From the NCBI GenBank assembly GCA_938743325.2, contig OW568865.1:1-64000 (forward strand): DNA of 64,000 bases. The letters are read 5' to 3'. The notes under the pieces are model-generated. The model did not search any database. It was not told the origin of the DNA and was given only the letters and a program-made list of their open reading frames with translations. The position numbers and the translations under genes are program-made. This document shows, piece after piece, positions 12,341 to 22,336 of this stretch (the stretch's first letter is position 1; every line of letters starts with the position of its first letter). This DNA is from Pycnococcus provasolii (taxonomy: Eukaryota; Chlorophyta; Pseudoscourfieldiophyceae; Pseudoscourfieldiales; Pycnococcaceae).

Positions 12341-14970
12341 ATGATGATGGTGATGAACTCTGCTGCTGTGATGTCAGCCGCTATTTCCCTTATCATCATG
12401 CTCACATCATCACAAGCCACGCTCACTTTTGCGGCGGACATGAACGAACCAGTCATGGCCAACACGCCCGTCGCACCAAGAACGGATACCATGATCAAGG
12501 CGATCGTCAACGGAGTTACCACGCCACCTGACAAAATTCAACTCGCCACGTGGGACAATACCTTGCTGGAGTCGAATGCGCGTGAAATTGAGAACGACAT
12601 GGCGAGGCGCACGGAGCTCGAGGAGGCGTCGTCCGCGAATGGAGGTGTCGAGGCGACGAACGGACAGGAGGGAACGTACGTGCGTGGTGCGTCTAAGCCA
12701 CCGATGGCGTACGGCGTGCCTCTGGAAATTGGACCGAACGGCGTGGGGTCGAAGGACAACGGAACGCACTACCAGCTGTTTGACGGCGCACACATCCGGA
12801 AGATGATGATTGATGCACCACAGACTACGTCGCTCACGATCCACTTCAGCGTGTTTTATATCCCACAGTGCGCCGATGGCGCGTGCGACCTGTTCATCTA
12901 CAGCAACGAAGGGACGACGCTGTACTACACGCACGACGACATTCGCCCTGATCGCAAGTTTGTTTTGTCACGCCGCCCATCCACGGCGACCGCGTGACGA
13001 TCGAGTACTACGAACGATTCAGCCACGATCCGCCGATGCGCTTGCACATCACGAGCGTTATGCAGGGATTCCGCGACGTGAGCGTGCGCAGCGCTTCGTC
13101 GACGACGGAGGAGACGTCGACGTCGATGTCGATGATACCGCGTCTGCAGGATGTGTACAACATCACGGACGACCAGGACGGGGTGATCGCGAAGGATCCT
13201 CACGGAGACAGTGGACTGTGCAACAACGACATCACGTGCCAGCTCGGCGACGGCTTTGACAAGGAGAGGCGTGCCGTCGTTCAAATTCTCACGGGAGGCA
13301 CGAGTGGACAGGCTGTGTGCACGGGAACACTGCTCAACACGCAGGATAGCACGAAGCAGTACGTCATCACCGCGCACCACTGCCTCGGCGACTCGGGCGG
13401 GCAGAGCGTCGACTACTGGGGATTCCTCTTCAATTACGAGCGTGAGTGCAGCCGCTTCGCCGCACCGCGCCGCTTCGACGAGTTTGTGCAGGGTGCGCGT
13501 CTGCTGTTCGCGGATCGACCGAGCGACACCATCTTGCTTGAAATCACGAGCCCGATTCCGAGCCACTACCGTCCATACTACCAAAGATGGGATACAGAGG
13601 TGGACAACATGCCCCAGAGCAGCTTCGCAATCCACCATCCCAGCGGCGACTACAAAAAGATCAGCCTCGATCGCCACCGCGCGTCTCTCACAACGTGCAC
13701 GTTCTGCGACCGCGTGCCGAACACGCACTTCCTCGTCAGTGGGTGGGACGACGGCACCACGGAGCGCGGCAGCTCGGGATGCGGACTGCTTGACGCCACG
13801 ACGAAGCGTCTCGTGGCCGTGCTCAGCGCAGGTAGCGCGAGCTGCCCCGACAACAACGGATACGACTTCTTCGGGCGTCTCAGCCGCGCGTACGACAGCG
13901 GGCTTGGAAGGTGGCTGATGCCCGTGAACACCGGCGTGCGCAAGATGGACGCGCGAGATGGTTCGTCGACGTACGCCGTGAACTCCGTTGCATCGTCGAC
14001 GCCAGCCATGACCGCAGATCGCCTGCTTGCTCTGTCACCCGACGGGTCGGGTGCGGGAGTCGTCACCACGGAGGGTGGCTCCGCGGGACTGGTGCAGGTG
14101 AAGCTGAATGCGTGGCCCGAGGGTGCGCGCACCGTGGAGGTGATTGTGGCCACCTCCGATACGACCGAGGGCCAGGTGTCGTGCATGGGAATGGCGGGTG
14201 GTCTGGCGCTCAGTGACACGAGCGTGCGCCTTTCGGACGAGAGCGCCCTTGCCGCGCAGCTCGGTGGCACGACCTTTTCGGAGCGGTGCACGCTTCGCTT
14301 CACGTCGTCGACGTCGTCGCGCCAGTTTGCGGGCGGCGTGACGAACGGCGCGGCGTGGTACCCTGTGAGTGGGACTTCGCAGGACGCCCTGTACGCGTCG
14401 ACGGGCGCGCTCGAAATGACGATTGAGGTGAGCGACACGAAAGCTCCGTCGGCACACCAGCTCGATCGCATGGCTGCGGACCACGAGCGTGCGCTATCAG
14501 GCTTTGTGATGCGAGCTGCGGGTGCGAGCGGCGCGCTCGCGGGACGTGTTGTGGATGCCGCAACCAATGCCGGGATCCCCGGTGCCGTGGTGACTGTGAA
14601 CAATGGCGTGCCGATCCTTGTGGGCGACGATGGCACGTACCACAATGCGCTCCTTCCAGGTGATTACAGCGTGCGCGTGTCTGCGCCAGGGTATGCGCCT
14701 GGGACGAGAACCGTTCGCGTGATTGGCCCGGTGAGCCAGTACGCAATTGCGCTTCCCATCGCAACGGCAGACTTTGCGCTGGGAAAAGTGTCCTCCGTGG
14801 AGGTGGAATCCAGCGGCGAAATGGGTGTGGAGGTGCATGGCACGTGCCGCTCGCTGACGGTGCGTGTCACGAATGCGACGCCAAACGGCAGGGTTGTGAT
14901 TGCGCGCGGTCCAGGCGGGCGTGCTGGTGGTTTTCTTGGAATTAAAGAAATACAAATTAGAACTTCTTAG
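12341..14970 (+). pseudogene. Secreted S1 (lysyl-endopeptidase-like) serine protease with carboxypeptidase-regulatory-like domain; frame-shifted
   Basis: The first frame (12341-12997) begins with a signal-peptide-like stretch (about residues 5-31) and a propeptide ending near YYTHDD. The second (12994-14970) carries the protease: His in VITAHHC, Asp in SDTILLEI and Ser in ERGSSGCG, as in Achromobacter-type lysyl endopeptidases. A CarboxypepD_reg-like beta domain follows (GRVVDAATNAGIPGAVVTV to DYSVRVSAPGY). The frames are joined by a 5-bp tandem duplication, TTTGT at 12959-12963 and again at 12964-12968. With one copy the text would run on as KFVTPPIHGDRVTIEYYERF. Unless the duplication is a sequencing error, the gene is inactive or makes only a short product. 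The C-terminus at 14970 looks artificial (GFLGIKEIQIRTS). Inverted 427-bp elements flank the gene. Confidence 0.75.
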
Positions 14971-15023
14971 AACTTAGAACTTAGACTATATTTGCATCAC
15001 ACGTGTTGATTGTAAACTTTCAG

Positions 15024-15498
15024 GTGGTCAAGATCCCGAACGCCACGTGTGGTCAATCTGCTCCGCCGCCGCCGCCGCCGCCGCATCAATCTGCTCCGCC
15101 GCCTCCTCCGGGTCAAGCAGCGTCAATCTGCTCCGCCTCCTCCTCCGCCGCTCCCGCCTTCCCTTGCACAGCCGTCTCCACCTCTTCCACCACCTTCGCC
15201 GACGATGCCGGATATGACGTGGCAGTACGACGACGCAATGGCGCGTCTTCTCGGCGAGCCGGTTGCCCCGCGCGCACCTGCCCCGGCACAAGCGCTGCCG
15301 CCTCAACCTCGTCTTGCTTCACCGCCCTCATCACCACGTCATCGCGCTAAGCTATCGGCAAGGGCACGCGACCTCCTTGCTGACCTGAGCGACGACGACG
15401 ACGACGACATGGCCGCGGCCGCGGCTCTTGCCCGTTTGATTGTGCAGGAGGGCGTTGCCCCAGGTGCCTGTCACACAAGCGAAGGAGGGGAGTATTGA
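15024..15498 (+). pseudogene. Proline-rich tail, possibly the 3' end of the protease gene
   Basis: An AG-terminated pyrimidine-poor stretch ends at 15023. It is followed by VVKIPNATCG and several QSAPPPPP blocks, then in another frame by more QSAPPPPPP, a DDAMARLLGE segment and an acidic DDDDDD run up to a stop at 15498. Proline-rich tails after cysteine-containing beta domains are common in secreted algal proteases, so this may be a separated last exon. No splice choice that I tried keeps the frame, and the repeat changes frame once internally. It ends 2 bp before the inverted 427-bp element. Confidence 0.35.
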
Positions 15499-15500
15499 AG

Positions 15501-15927
15501 GGTGGTGAGTGGTGATGGCGATGGCGGAGATGGTGTCGTTTTTTCGCCACCTCCAGGAGAGGTCCTCCTGGAGGTGGCGAAAAAACGATCACCTCCAGGA
15601 GGACCTCTCCACAACGGGGCGTTAGGTCGGCGGAGAACAACGGGGCGATAGGTCGGCCCTCCACCAAACCGGTACGAGAGTACGGGCACTCAGGTCGTGC
15701 TTCCTAGAAATACTCTCCTGTTATAACGGGCGATTTAGTCTGCCCCACTAACTGCCCCACTAATTTTTGGTCGGCACGCCCCCGACCACTTTGGGGATTC
15801 GCCCTTGGTCTTGCACCACTAGGACCATGCTAAAACTCAATTATTCCATTCTCCAGAAAGGAAGAAAAAAGGGGTTTGGATCTATCAAGAAAAGGTCGAA
15901 ACCGATCGAGCGTCTTCAGTCGTCTCG
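15501..15927 (-). repeat. 427-bp element, copy C (inverted)
   Basis: Reverse complement of 11579-12005, including both overlapping hairpins. Together with copy A it encloses 3.5 kb containing the protease gene, as the arms of a composite element would. Confidence 0.85.
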
Positions 15928-16112
15928 ACCTGTACGCCCCTACAAAACGGGGGACAAGTTCCCGACAACCAAGTAGGGTATCTTAGTAGGGGGGGTGTGG
16001 GTCACCTGTGTGGATCTATCAAGAAAAGGTCGAAACCGACCGATCCGATTAGCGTCTCCCTTGTCTAAGACCTGTACGCCCGTCCACAAGGGGGGACACG
16101 AGCCCGACAACC
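15928..16112 (+). repeat. 134-bp-family repeat plus divergent unit
   Basis: The 134-bp unit running out of copy C continues to about 16044. A divergent unit follows (CCTGTACGCCCGTCCACAAG) that also occurs at 19623-19684. Confidence 0.8.
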
Positions 16113-16329
16113 ATAAGGAAAGGAAAGGAGACCTCAAACCTCTCCTCCTTGTACCTTTAGCCCTCCTTAGAATAGGGTTTTTAGAACCCTTAACCCGAAT
16201 AGAAAGAAGAAAGAGCACCGACGACGACGACGACACACGAAGCACCACCACCACACAGCACACGAGAGTCCCGGCGGGAACGCTGCCGTGGCTTCCACGC
16301 GCAATGCACAAGCATCGCGTCGGCGCCTG
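16113..16329. other. No gene seen
   Basis: Low-information sequence with a short ACGACG run near 16220. No frame of interest was seen. Confidence 0.4.
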
Positions 16330-17100
16330 CTGACAGACTGCGCGCAGACGTGCTCACCACACTCGCTACCAGTGACAGCACGAACGAGCACGTCGAGCGT
16401 GCCGCAGCGCAGCTCATTGAGGCGGGAGGCGATGCCGCTGTGCCACTTGCGCTCGAGCTTGGTGCGCACGCGGAGCGCCTGCTAGTAGACGTCACCGAAA
16501 GGGTCGCCGTGTACAGGTATGCGGAGAACGCCGCGGCCGCGCGAAAGCAGCAACGCGAATGCCAACATTTCCGCGGATGTGTCTTGGCTGCTCGTGCCGG
16601 AGGCGGATGGGGGTGGCGGCGGCGTATCACGCTTCCTGCGACGGGAGGCGGAGCGTGCAAACGCGGCACGCGCCGCGGCGCTCGGACCATCCGCAAATGG
16701 CGTGCGCAGTGCGCAGCAGTTTGACGCGCTGTTTGGGTCGACGCCGAGCACAATTGCAAAGCGAGAGGATGGCATCAAACTACCCGCGAATTCCACTCGA
16801 ATGCCACACGAAATTTCAAGCCAGGACGAGAGGAAATACATGTGCCAGCACGCGAGCGACACAGTAAGCCACCCGCGCCAACACCCGTGGCGATCGGTGA
16901 TCTTGAGCCATGGATGCAGACGGCTTTCGACCGAGGGATACGAGACGTTGAATGCCATTCAGAGCACCATCTTTCCCATGGGAATTGGGAGCTGCGAGAA
17001 CATCCTGGGTGCTCCAACTGGTGCGGGCAAGACGAACATCGCGATGATTGCGGTGCTTCGCGCGCTCGCGCCGTACGTAGAGTGCGGACTGATTGACGTG
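16330..17100 (+). pseudogene. ASCC3/BRR2-type Ski2-like RNA helicase, N-terminal fragment
   Basis: Three overlapping frames contain consecutive pieces of the N-terminal part of this helicase family. An Ala/Glu-rich leader (near 16350-16560) is followed by KLPANSTRMPHE, then VPARERHSKPPAPTPVAIGD and LEPWMQTAF in another frame (near 16842-16940). Then, back in the first frame, come GYETLNAIQSTIFP and the Walker A segment APTGAGKTNIAM (near 16940-17045). In ASCC3, SLH1 and BRR2 these follow each other directly, ahead of the first RecA domain. At least two frameshifts separate them here and nothing past the P-loop is present, so this is a truncated pseudogene. Confidence 0.75.
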
Positions 17101-17308
17101 CGTGATGAAGACGAGAGCGAGGGGCAGCAACAACGTCGGCGCAATGCCAGTGGCAAGGTGGAGGCAGCAGCAGTATCAGGAACAGACCGGCGAAGAAGAT
17201 CTTCTACGACTGTAATTACATATGTAAACAACTCATGGTGGTGGCACAACACAATATATCAAATTGTTTTTGGTTTTACACGTAAACAAAATTTAGAGAG
17301 AAAGAAAA

Positions 17309-19597
17309 TCAACGAGCTCCAGCACCGCCCGCAGCTAGTGCCTCCGCCGCCGCCGCCCAGGCATGCATAGCAACCGCGCGAGCCTGAAGCACATCTTCCT
17401 TATGTGTGTGACCCTGCTTGAGACCGCGATAGTCGTCAGCGAGGTCCACCGCGAACTGTGCATTCTCCACAGACACGAAGTCGACCGCAATCTTCACACA
17501 AGGTCGCAGGTTACGCACCTGATGCGGGCATCGCGATGGCACGAACACGGCGTCGCCCTCGCGCTGGTAGATGCGCCACGGAACAATGCCCGTCTCCTGC
17601 TTGAGCAGCGCCAGGTCATCCTTGCGTAGGTATACCAGTTGATCGTGAATCGGATGGTCGAGTACAGATTCGTCACGCACGGCGGCGTCTGTCTCGTTCT
17701 GCGTCGCTGTGAGCACCACCTTGGTCGGGCCGTGGTACCAACGCCCTTCCGCTGCTTTCTCCTTGATCCACAACTCGAGCTTAGCAGCATCATTGCGGTG
17801 GAAGAGGTCCCAAACAGCCCCCACTTCGTCGTGCTGGCAAGGAAGATAGCTGAAATCCCTCTCCCCCTCCTCCTGAGCCTTCACCATTGCATCCGACTGA
17901 ACATGCACAAGCAGGTTCACTGCATCTGCCATGTCGTAGTGCATCTTCGTCACACTGTCGCCACGGTCCTCGAATCCGTTTTTGCCCTCGCACGGCGCCT
18001 CGTCCGGGGACCCGAAGGCGATGTAGCACTTTGGCCCGAGGTCAGGTTGGCTCAAGTTCTGCGGAAACAGGCTGACGACATTGAACGGACCCTTCGGATT
18101 CGTGTACTCTGGCACGGGACACATCTCGTAGAAATCTGCCGTGTGCCGTGGCGCAAAATCGCGCATGTCACCATCCGGCGGCCAGTCCTTCAGCTTCAGC
18201 AGCTCCCTGACTCCATTTTTGCGCTTCACACCTCCTTGAATCCTGATGTGTTTCTCGCAGTACCTTTCACCGAATTCTGACTCCTTGTGGCACTTTTTCC
18301 CGTTTGCCGCAACGAATTTGCACCTGTCGTCTTCCTGGCTTGCGTACGTGTTGAATGCCTGATTAGCTCGTGCAGCTGCGCGTCGCGTCGGCGGCGTGGA
18401 TGTTTGCCATGTTTGTTGTGTCGACTGCTTTTGTGCTTCTTCTTTTTCCACTTCCGGCTTTTGAGAAGCTGCTGCTGCTGGTGCTGCTGCTGCTGGTGGT
18501 GGTGCTGCTGGTGGTGGTGGTGCTGTTGGCGGTTTGTTTGTTTTATTCAAACAACCTACTTTTTGGTCGAGCAGCTCGACGCACATCCGCACTCTCAAGT
18601 TGGGCATAGACAGCGAGGGCGTAGGCGGCACGCCAGTCCCAGCCATGCGCTCACGCGTCAGAGCCTCCGCGCGCTCCTGCGTCAGCTTAATCTCCTCGTC
18701 GCGCGAACGCACCGTGGCTTTTGCGTCCACCTCTTGGCGGTGCAAGGAGACATTCTGCAGCCGCTCGAGGATTGCGTTGATGCGCGCGTTCGTCTCGTTG
18801 AGCTTCCGTTCACTCTCGACAAGCGACAGCTCAGCCTCCGACGATCCCGCTAATGGCGTCCACGTAGTTGGCTGCTGCTCCTGCTGCTGCTGCTGCTGCC
18901 TGTGTCTGCTGCTGTTGTTGGTGTCGTCCATGACGTAGCTCGCGAAGTCGTTGTAGTACGAGTACGGCGTTGTTGCTGCTGCTGTCGTCGCTGCCGGCGT
19001 GATTGTGGTTGGTGCAGGCGTGCGTGACGTCGCCCACCTCGACGCCAGAAGGGGTCTCCCAGAGTCTATAGCCCGCTCTCTTCTGTTCCTTTCGATGTCG
19101 CTTACCGGCTTGAGTCGTTTGCACACGTCGACGTCCACCGCCGTTCGAGGGGGACACCTTCGCGTCGACGGCGCAAAGTCCAGCCTGGTACCTGAGAGTG
19201 CTCTGTCAGTTGTCGCCACCGCCGCCGTCGTCGTCGCCTCGTCAAAAAGCAGGCGCCTCTTGCCCAACGATTGCCTGTACGAGTCGTCCGCGCCGCGCGC
19301 CTCCCCCACGGCGTCTGCGGCGCCCTCCTGTGGTGCTATTGGCGTTGGCGGTGGTGGTGGTGGTGGTGGCGGTGGTGGTGGTGGTGGTGGTGGTGGTGGT
19401 GGTGGTGGTGGCGGTGGTGGTGGTGGTGGTGGTGGTGGTGGTGGTGGTGGTGGTGGCGGTGCCGCAACCAACGCGGCGTCTGCGGCGGCCTCGCGGGCGG
19501 CGCGCTGGCGGGCGCGCTGGCGCTGCTTCTTCAGCGCCTCTTTCGATGGTGGAGGCTTGCCAAGTGGTGGCGGTGGCGGAGGCTTGTATCGCACCAT
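17309..19597 (-). CDS. JmjC-domain histone demethylase, KDM3/JMJD1-like, with WRC-like zinc motif
   Basis: A single 762-residue frame. The N-terminus is basic, then has a run of about 38 prolines near residues 48-86. A coiled-coil segment lies in the middle. A Cys/His motif follows (RCKFVAANGKKCHKESEFG, then YCEKH), as in plant WRC zinc motifs. The C-terminal JmjC barrel carries the KDM3 signature DLGPKCYIAFGSP and GDSVTKMHYDMADAVNLLVH. The iron ligands are His553 and Asp555, with distal His692 in SRCPHQVRNL. KDM3 enzymes remove mono- and dimethyl marks from histone H3 Lys9 using 2-oxoglutarate and iron; the substrate here is inferred from family. The upstream edge meets 134-bp repeats and the 3' end meets the helicase fragment, yet the frame is intact. 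Confidence 0.85.
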   Translation of the reverse strand: MVRYKPPPPPPLGKPPPSKEALKKQRQRARQRAAREAAADAALVAAPPPPPPPPPPPPPPPPPPPPPPPPPPPPPPPPPPPPPPTPIAPQEGAADAVGEARGADDSYRQSLGKRRLLFDEATTTAAVATTDRALSGTRLDFAPSTRRCPPRTAVDVDVCKRLKPVSDIERNRRERAIDSGRPLLASRWATSRTPAPTTITPAATTAAATTPYSYYNDFASYVMDDTNNSSRHRQQQQQQEQQPTTWTPLAGSSEAELSLVESERKLNETNARINAILERLQNVSLHRQEVDAKATVRSRDEEIKLTQERAEALTRERMAGTGVPPTPSLSMPNLRVRMCVELLDQKVGCLNKTNKPPTAPPPPAAPPPAAAAPAAAASQKPEVEKEEAQKQSTQQTWQTSTPPTRRAAARANQAFNTYASQEDDRCKFVAANGKKCHKESEFGERYCEKHIRIQGGVKRKNGVRELLKLKDWPPDGDMRDFAPRHTADFYEMCPVPEYTNPKGPFNVVSLFPQNLSQPDLGPKCYIAFGSPDEAPCEGKNGFEDRGDSVTKMHYDMADAVNLLVHVQSDAMVKAQEEGERDFSYLPCQHDEVGAVWDLFHRNDAAKLELWIKEKAAEGRWYHGPTKVVLTATQNETDAAVRDESVLDHPIHDQLVYLRKDDLALLKQETGIVPWRIYQREGDAVFVPSRCPHQVRNLRPCVKIAVDFVSVENAQFAVDLADDYRGLKQGHTHKEDVLQARAVAMHAWAAAAEALAAGGAGAR
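19345..19460. repeat. GGT trinucleotide array encoding polyproline
   Basis: About 38 GGT/GGC triplets. On the minus strand they are CCA/CCG proline codons inside the JmjC gene. On the plus strand they would be polyglycine. Confidence 0.95.
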
Positions 19598-19622
19598 AGT
19601 TTGGTATGAGGAATGAGCGTCT

Positions 19623-19912
19623 GTCTCCCTTGTCTAAGACCTGTACGCCCGTCCACAAGGGGGGGCACGAGCCCAACTACCAAGTAGGGTAGTACCTTTT
19701 CCCCAAGCTCGCCGCCCTTTCCTCCCGCCTTTCCGGCGTCCGGAAAACCGGGGAGGGCGTCCGGAACTTACGGATTTTCTTGATAGATCCACACAGGTGA
19801 CCCACACCCCCCCTACTAAGATACCCTACTTGGTTGTCGGGAACTTGTCCCCCGTTTTGTAGGGGTGTACAGGTCGAGACGACTGAAGACGCTCGATCGG
19901 TTTCGACCTTTT
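19623..19912 (-). repeat. 134-bp-family repeats upstream of the JmjC gene
   Basis: A divergent unit (19623-19684, shared with 16047-16112), about 90 bp of other sequence, then one standard unit in reverse orientation (about 19777-19912). The JmjC start codon lies 25 bp to the left, so the promoter must be inside or beyond repeat DNA. Confidence 0.8.
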
Positions 19913-20328
19913 CCCCTAAACCGTAAAAAGTAGTACTTATTCTCCGGACGTCTTGGCGAGTTCTCCGGACGCTGGGGAGAGGTGACCTGTGGGGGATCCC
20001 CACAATAGGAGGGAATGGAAGGCCTGTTGCCTCGTGCCCTGGTCTTCTACTTCGTCGCAGTCTTCGTAGTCTTCGTCTCCGTGCTCCGTGGTTCGGCCTC
20101 GCAGTCTTCATCTCGTCCGTCTCTCCTTCAACATTCGTCTCTCCGTCAACACCAAACGCCATGGCCATGGCAAGTCAAAGGTACGTCGATGCGCACTGTG
20201 TCGCACAGAGGTGGCACTGTGTCCCACAGAGGTGCATTTACGACGAGCTAAGGAATGTTAGCTAAGGAATGTTAAGCTCAACAACCTATGTTATAACACA
20301 CTGAAACTAACAAACCTCCCACCATGAC
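19913..20328. other. No gene seen
   Basis: Contains the repeated word TCTCCGGACG near 19940 and 19961, and a doubled TGTCNCACAGAGGTG near 20210-20235. No convincing frame was seen. Confidence 0.4.
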
Positions 20329-21180
20329 CTACCAGGGTATACTGTGCTGTCCGTGCACGGCGTCGCGGCGACGAACCACAGGCTGCACCTGCAAGCGCCG
20401 GACGTCGAGGAGGTTGACTTGCAGAACATTTGGGACGTCATTCCACAAAACAGCTCGCAACGCAGAGGCAGGCATCGTTGACTGAGGACGACGACGGCAC
20501 GCACGTGAACATCCCGGCGTTGAGAGCAGGAGCGTCATCTTCCGCAAGTCTTTGTGGCGCCGGCTGCCACGGCGCAACAGACGGCACCACTTGCCTGTGC
20601 ACTGCGCTCTTCTCCGGCGTCAAGTGTGACGAGGGCCCGGAGATGTTCGCGAGCCAGGAGTTCGACGTGCGCTTCCAGGGAAAGAACACAATGCCTGACA
20701 TCGACGACAAAGCGCGCCAGCTGCCCGCCTCGTTCGACGGGCCATACCTGCTGAACGAGCAGGATGTCGAGCGCAACCAGGCTGAGGCGATGCGCATCTA
20801 TTTGCCTGGCAAGCAGCCTCCATGGCGGCGCGTGGGAAAGGTGGACTGCCGCTGCTCGCGCTCAAACCGCCCACGGACCACGGGACGGACGTCAGTGCCC
20901 GCCTGGATGCGGAAGGGCCGTCGGCGACGGCAGCGCTAGCTCTTGGCCGAAGCTGCCGCGCGTTTCTCGTGCGCACCGCGAGCGCGCTCAACTCACTGCC
21001 CGAGCCTGGTGGGCTTGGCGCCGCGGCAAAAGCTGCCTCGCGAGCACGTCGGGCGACGCTGGCGACACGTCGCGTGGCGACGAAGCCGAGCTTGAGTCGG
21101 CGGGATTCATGCGCACCGTTATCCGTGGGCTGACGGTCGTGCTGAATGCGTATTACGAGCAGGGGGCGCGACAATTTTGA
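20329..21180 (+). pseudogene. Unrecognised gene remnant with EGF-like cysteine segment
   Basis: Codon-like sequence is spread over all three frames: YTVLSVHGVAATNHRLHLQ near 20337, a Cys-rich stretch CGAGCHGATDGTTCLC near 20552 that continues to an acidic DIDDKARQLPASF region, and a final GDEAELESAGFMRTVIRGL stretch ending at 21180. The Cys spacing is like an EGF-type module. I do not recognise the family. The changes of frame imply a decayed gene of about 280 codons, or several missed introns. Confidence 0.35.
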
Positions 21181-21473
21181 ATGTTAATATGATCATTTAA
21201 TTCATTATTTTTCCCTCGCACAGACCCGTCCAGACCCCGTCCATTCCCTTATTTGCCCATCTGAATGCTTTCCTCCTCACCTCAATTAGCCAAAGGTGGC
21301 GGAGGCGGAATATCTTTCTTGGACCGCTTCGTCGGCGGTGGCGGCGGCGGCGGTGGTGGTGGCAGTGCTCGCTTATTGGAATAGGTGGTAAACTGTCAAA
21401 TATCACTGAAATTTATGATGGGAAGACCCCATTATCCTCCCCTAGAAACCTGCGAAAGCCTCCCGGAATTCTG
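21181..21473 (-). other. Short proline-rich C-terminal-like segment, otherwise no gene
   Basis: On the minus strand, 21284-21390 reads NKRALPPPPPPPPPPTKRSK then KDIPPPPPLAN and a stop, similar in composition to the N-terminus of the JmjC protein. It is too short to call a gene. Confidence 0.2.
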
Positions 21474-21558
21474 ACCTTTTCTTGATAGATCCACACAGGT
21501 GACCCACACCCCCCTACTAAGATACCCTACTTGGTTGTCAGGAACTTGTCCCCCGTTG
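21474..21558 (-). repeat. 134-bp-family repeat, partial
   Basis: About 85 bp of the unit in reverse orientation (from TTTTCTTGATAGATCC to TTGTCCCCCGTT), then a sharp end at unique sequence. Confidence 0.85.
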
Positions 21559-21906
21559 TGTATGATATCTCGTTGCGAGATCGACAAGATCCATGGCAAG
21601 TCCATGACGTGAATGCTGCGACATGAGCGTGAGAGTGCGCGTTTGCCGCGTTATGTCGTCCCGTTACCCACTCCACACAGCGTAGCGACAACACAAGCTG
21701 CGAGCATGCGTCAACAACGACAAGAAAGGAGGGCCAATAAATGCGCGAGCGCGGGATGAACAATCGTCCGGCTATCAGGGCAGCCGGGAACAGAACTGGG
21801 GACCCACCAGGCAGAGAGAGACACAACGCCCGGAAAAATATCCAACCAACCCCTAACCCGTCCCCTCCCACCAACCCCTAACAATGAACGTCTCAGAAAG
21901 GAAGAA
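21559..21906. other. No gene seen
   Basis: Unique sequence between two copies of the 134-bp repeat in opposite orientations. No open frame of interest was seen. Confidence 0.4.
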
Positions 21907-22222
21907 AAAAGGGGTTTGGGTCTATCAAGAAAAGGTCGAAACCGATCGAGCGTCTTCAGTCGTCTCGACCTGTACGCCCCTACAAAACGGGGGACAAGTT
22001 CCCGACAACCAAGTAGGGTATCTTAGTAGGGGGGGTGTGGGTCACCTGTGTGGATCTATCAAGAAAAGGTCGAAACCGATCGAGCGTCTTCAGTCGTCTC
22101 GACCTGTACGCCCCTACAAAACGGGGGACAAGTTCCCGACAACCAAGTAGGGTATCTTAGTAGGGGGGGTGTGGGTCACCTGTGTGGATCTATCAAGAAA
22201 AGGTCGAAACCGATCGATCCGA
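21907..22222 (+). repeat. Tandem 134-bp repeat, about 2.3 units
   Basis: Unit starts at TCTATCAAG lie at 21921, 22055 and 22189, exactly 134 bp apart. The units are almost identical. Each has a G-rich stretch of seven G followed by TGTGGG, and the complementary words GGTCGAAACC and GTCTCGACC. The array ends where an IPT/TIG gene fragment begins. Confidence 0.92.
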
Positions 22223-22336
22223 CGAGCGTACTATATCCCTTTCCTCCACGTGAGGGAACCCATTGCGCTCCACCCAATCCCCTAACCACCCACGTAGGCT
22301 CCTCCTCTCCCCTCCCCCCCTCTCCTCCCCTCTTTT

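Noticed and set aside
13650-14645. 331-codon minus-strand frame opposite the S1 protease
   Set aside because: Shadow frame; the plus strand has the catalytic residues.
18999-19616. Polyglycine and poly-Trp/Val frames opposite the JmjC N-terminus
   Set aside because: Products of the GGT array read in the wrong strand or phase.
21884-22150. Short frames starting like VWVYQEKVETDRASSV and repeated at several sites
   Set aside because: They are frames through the 134-bp repeat unit, occur in both orientations and end at repeat edges; no sign of protein selection.
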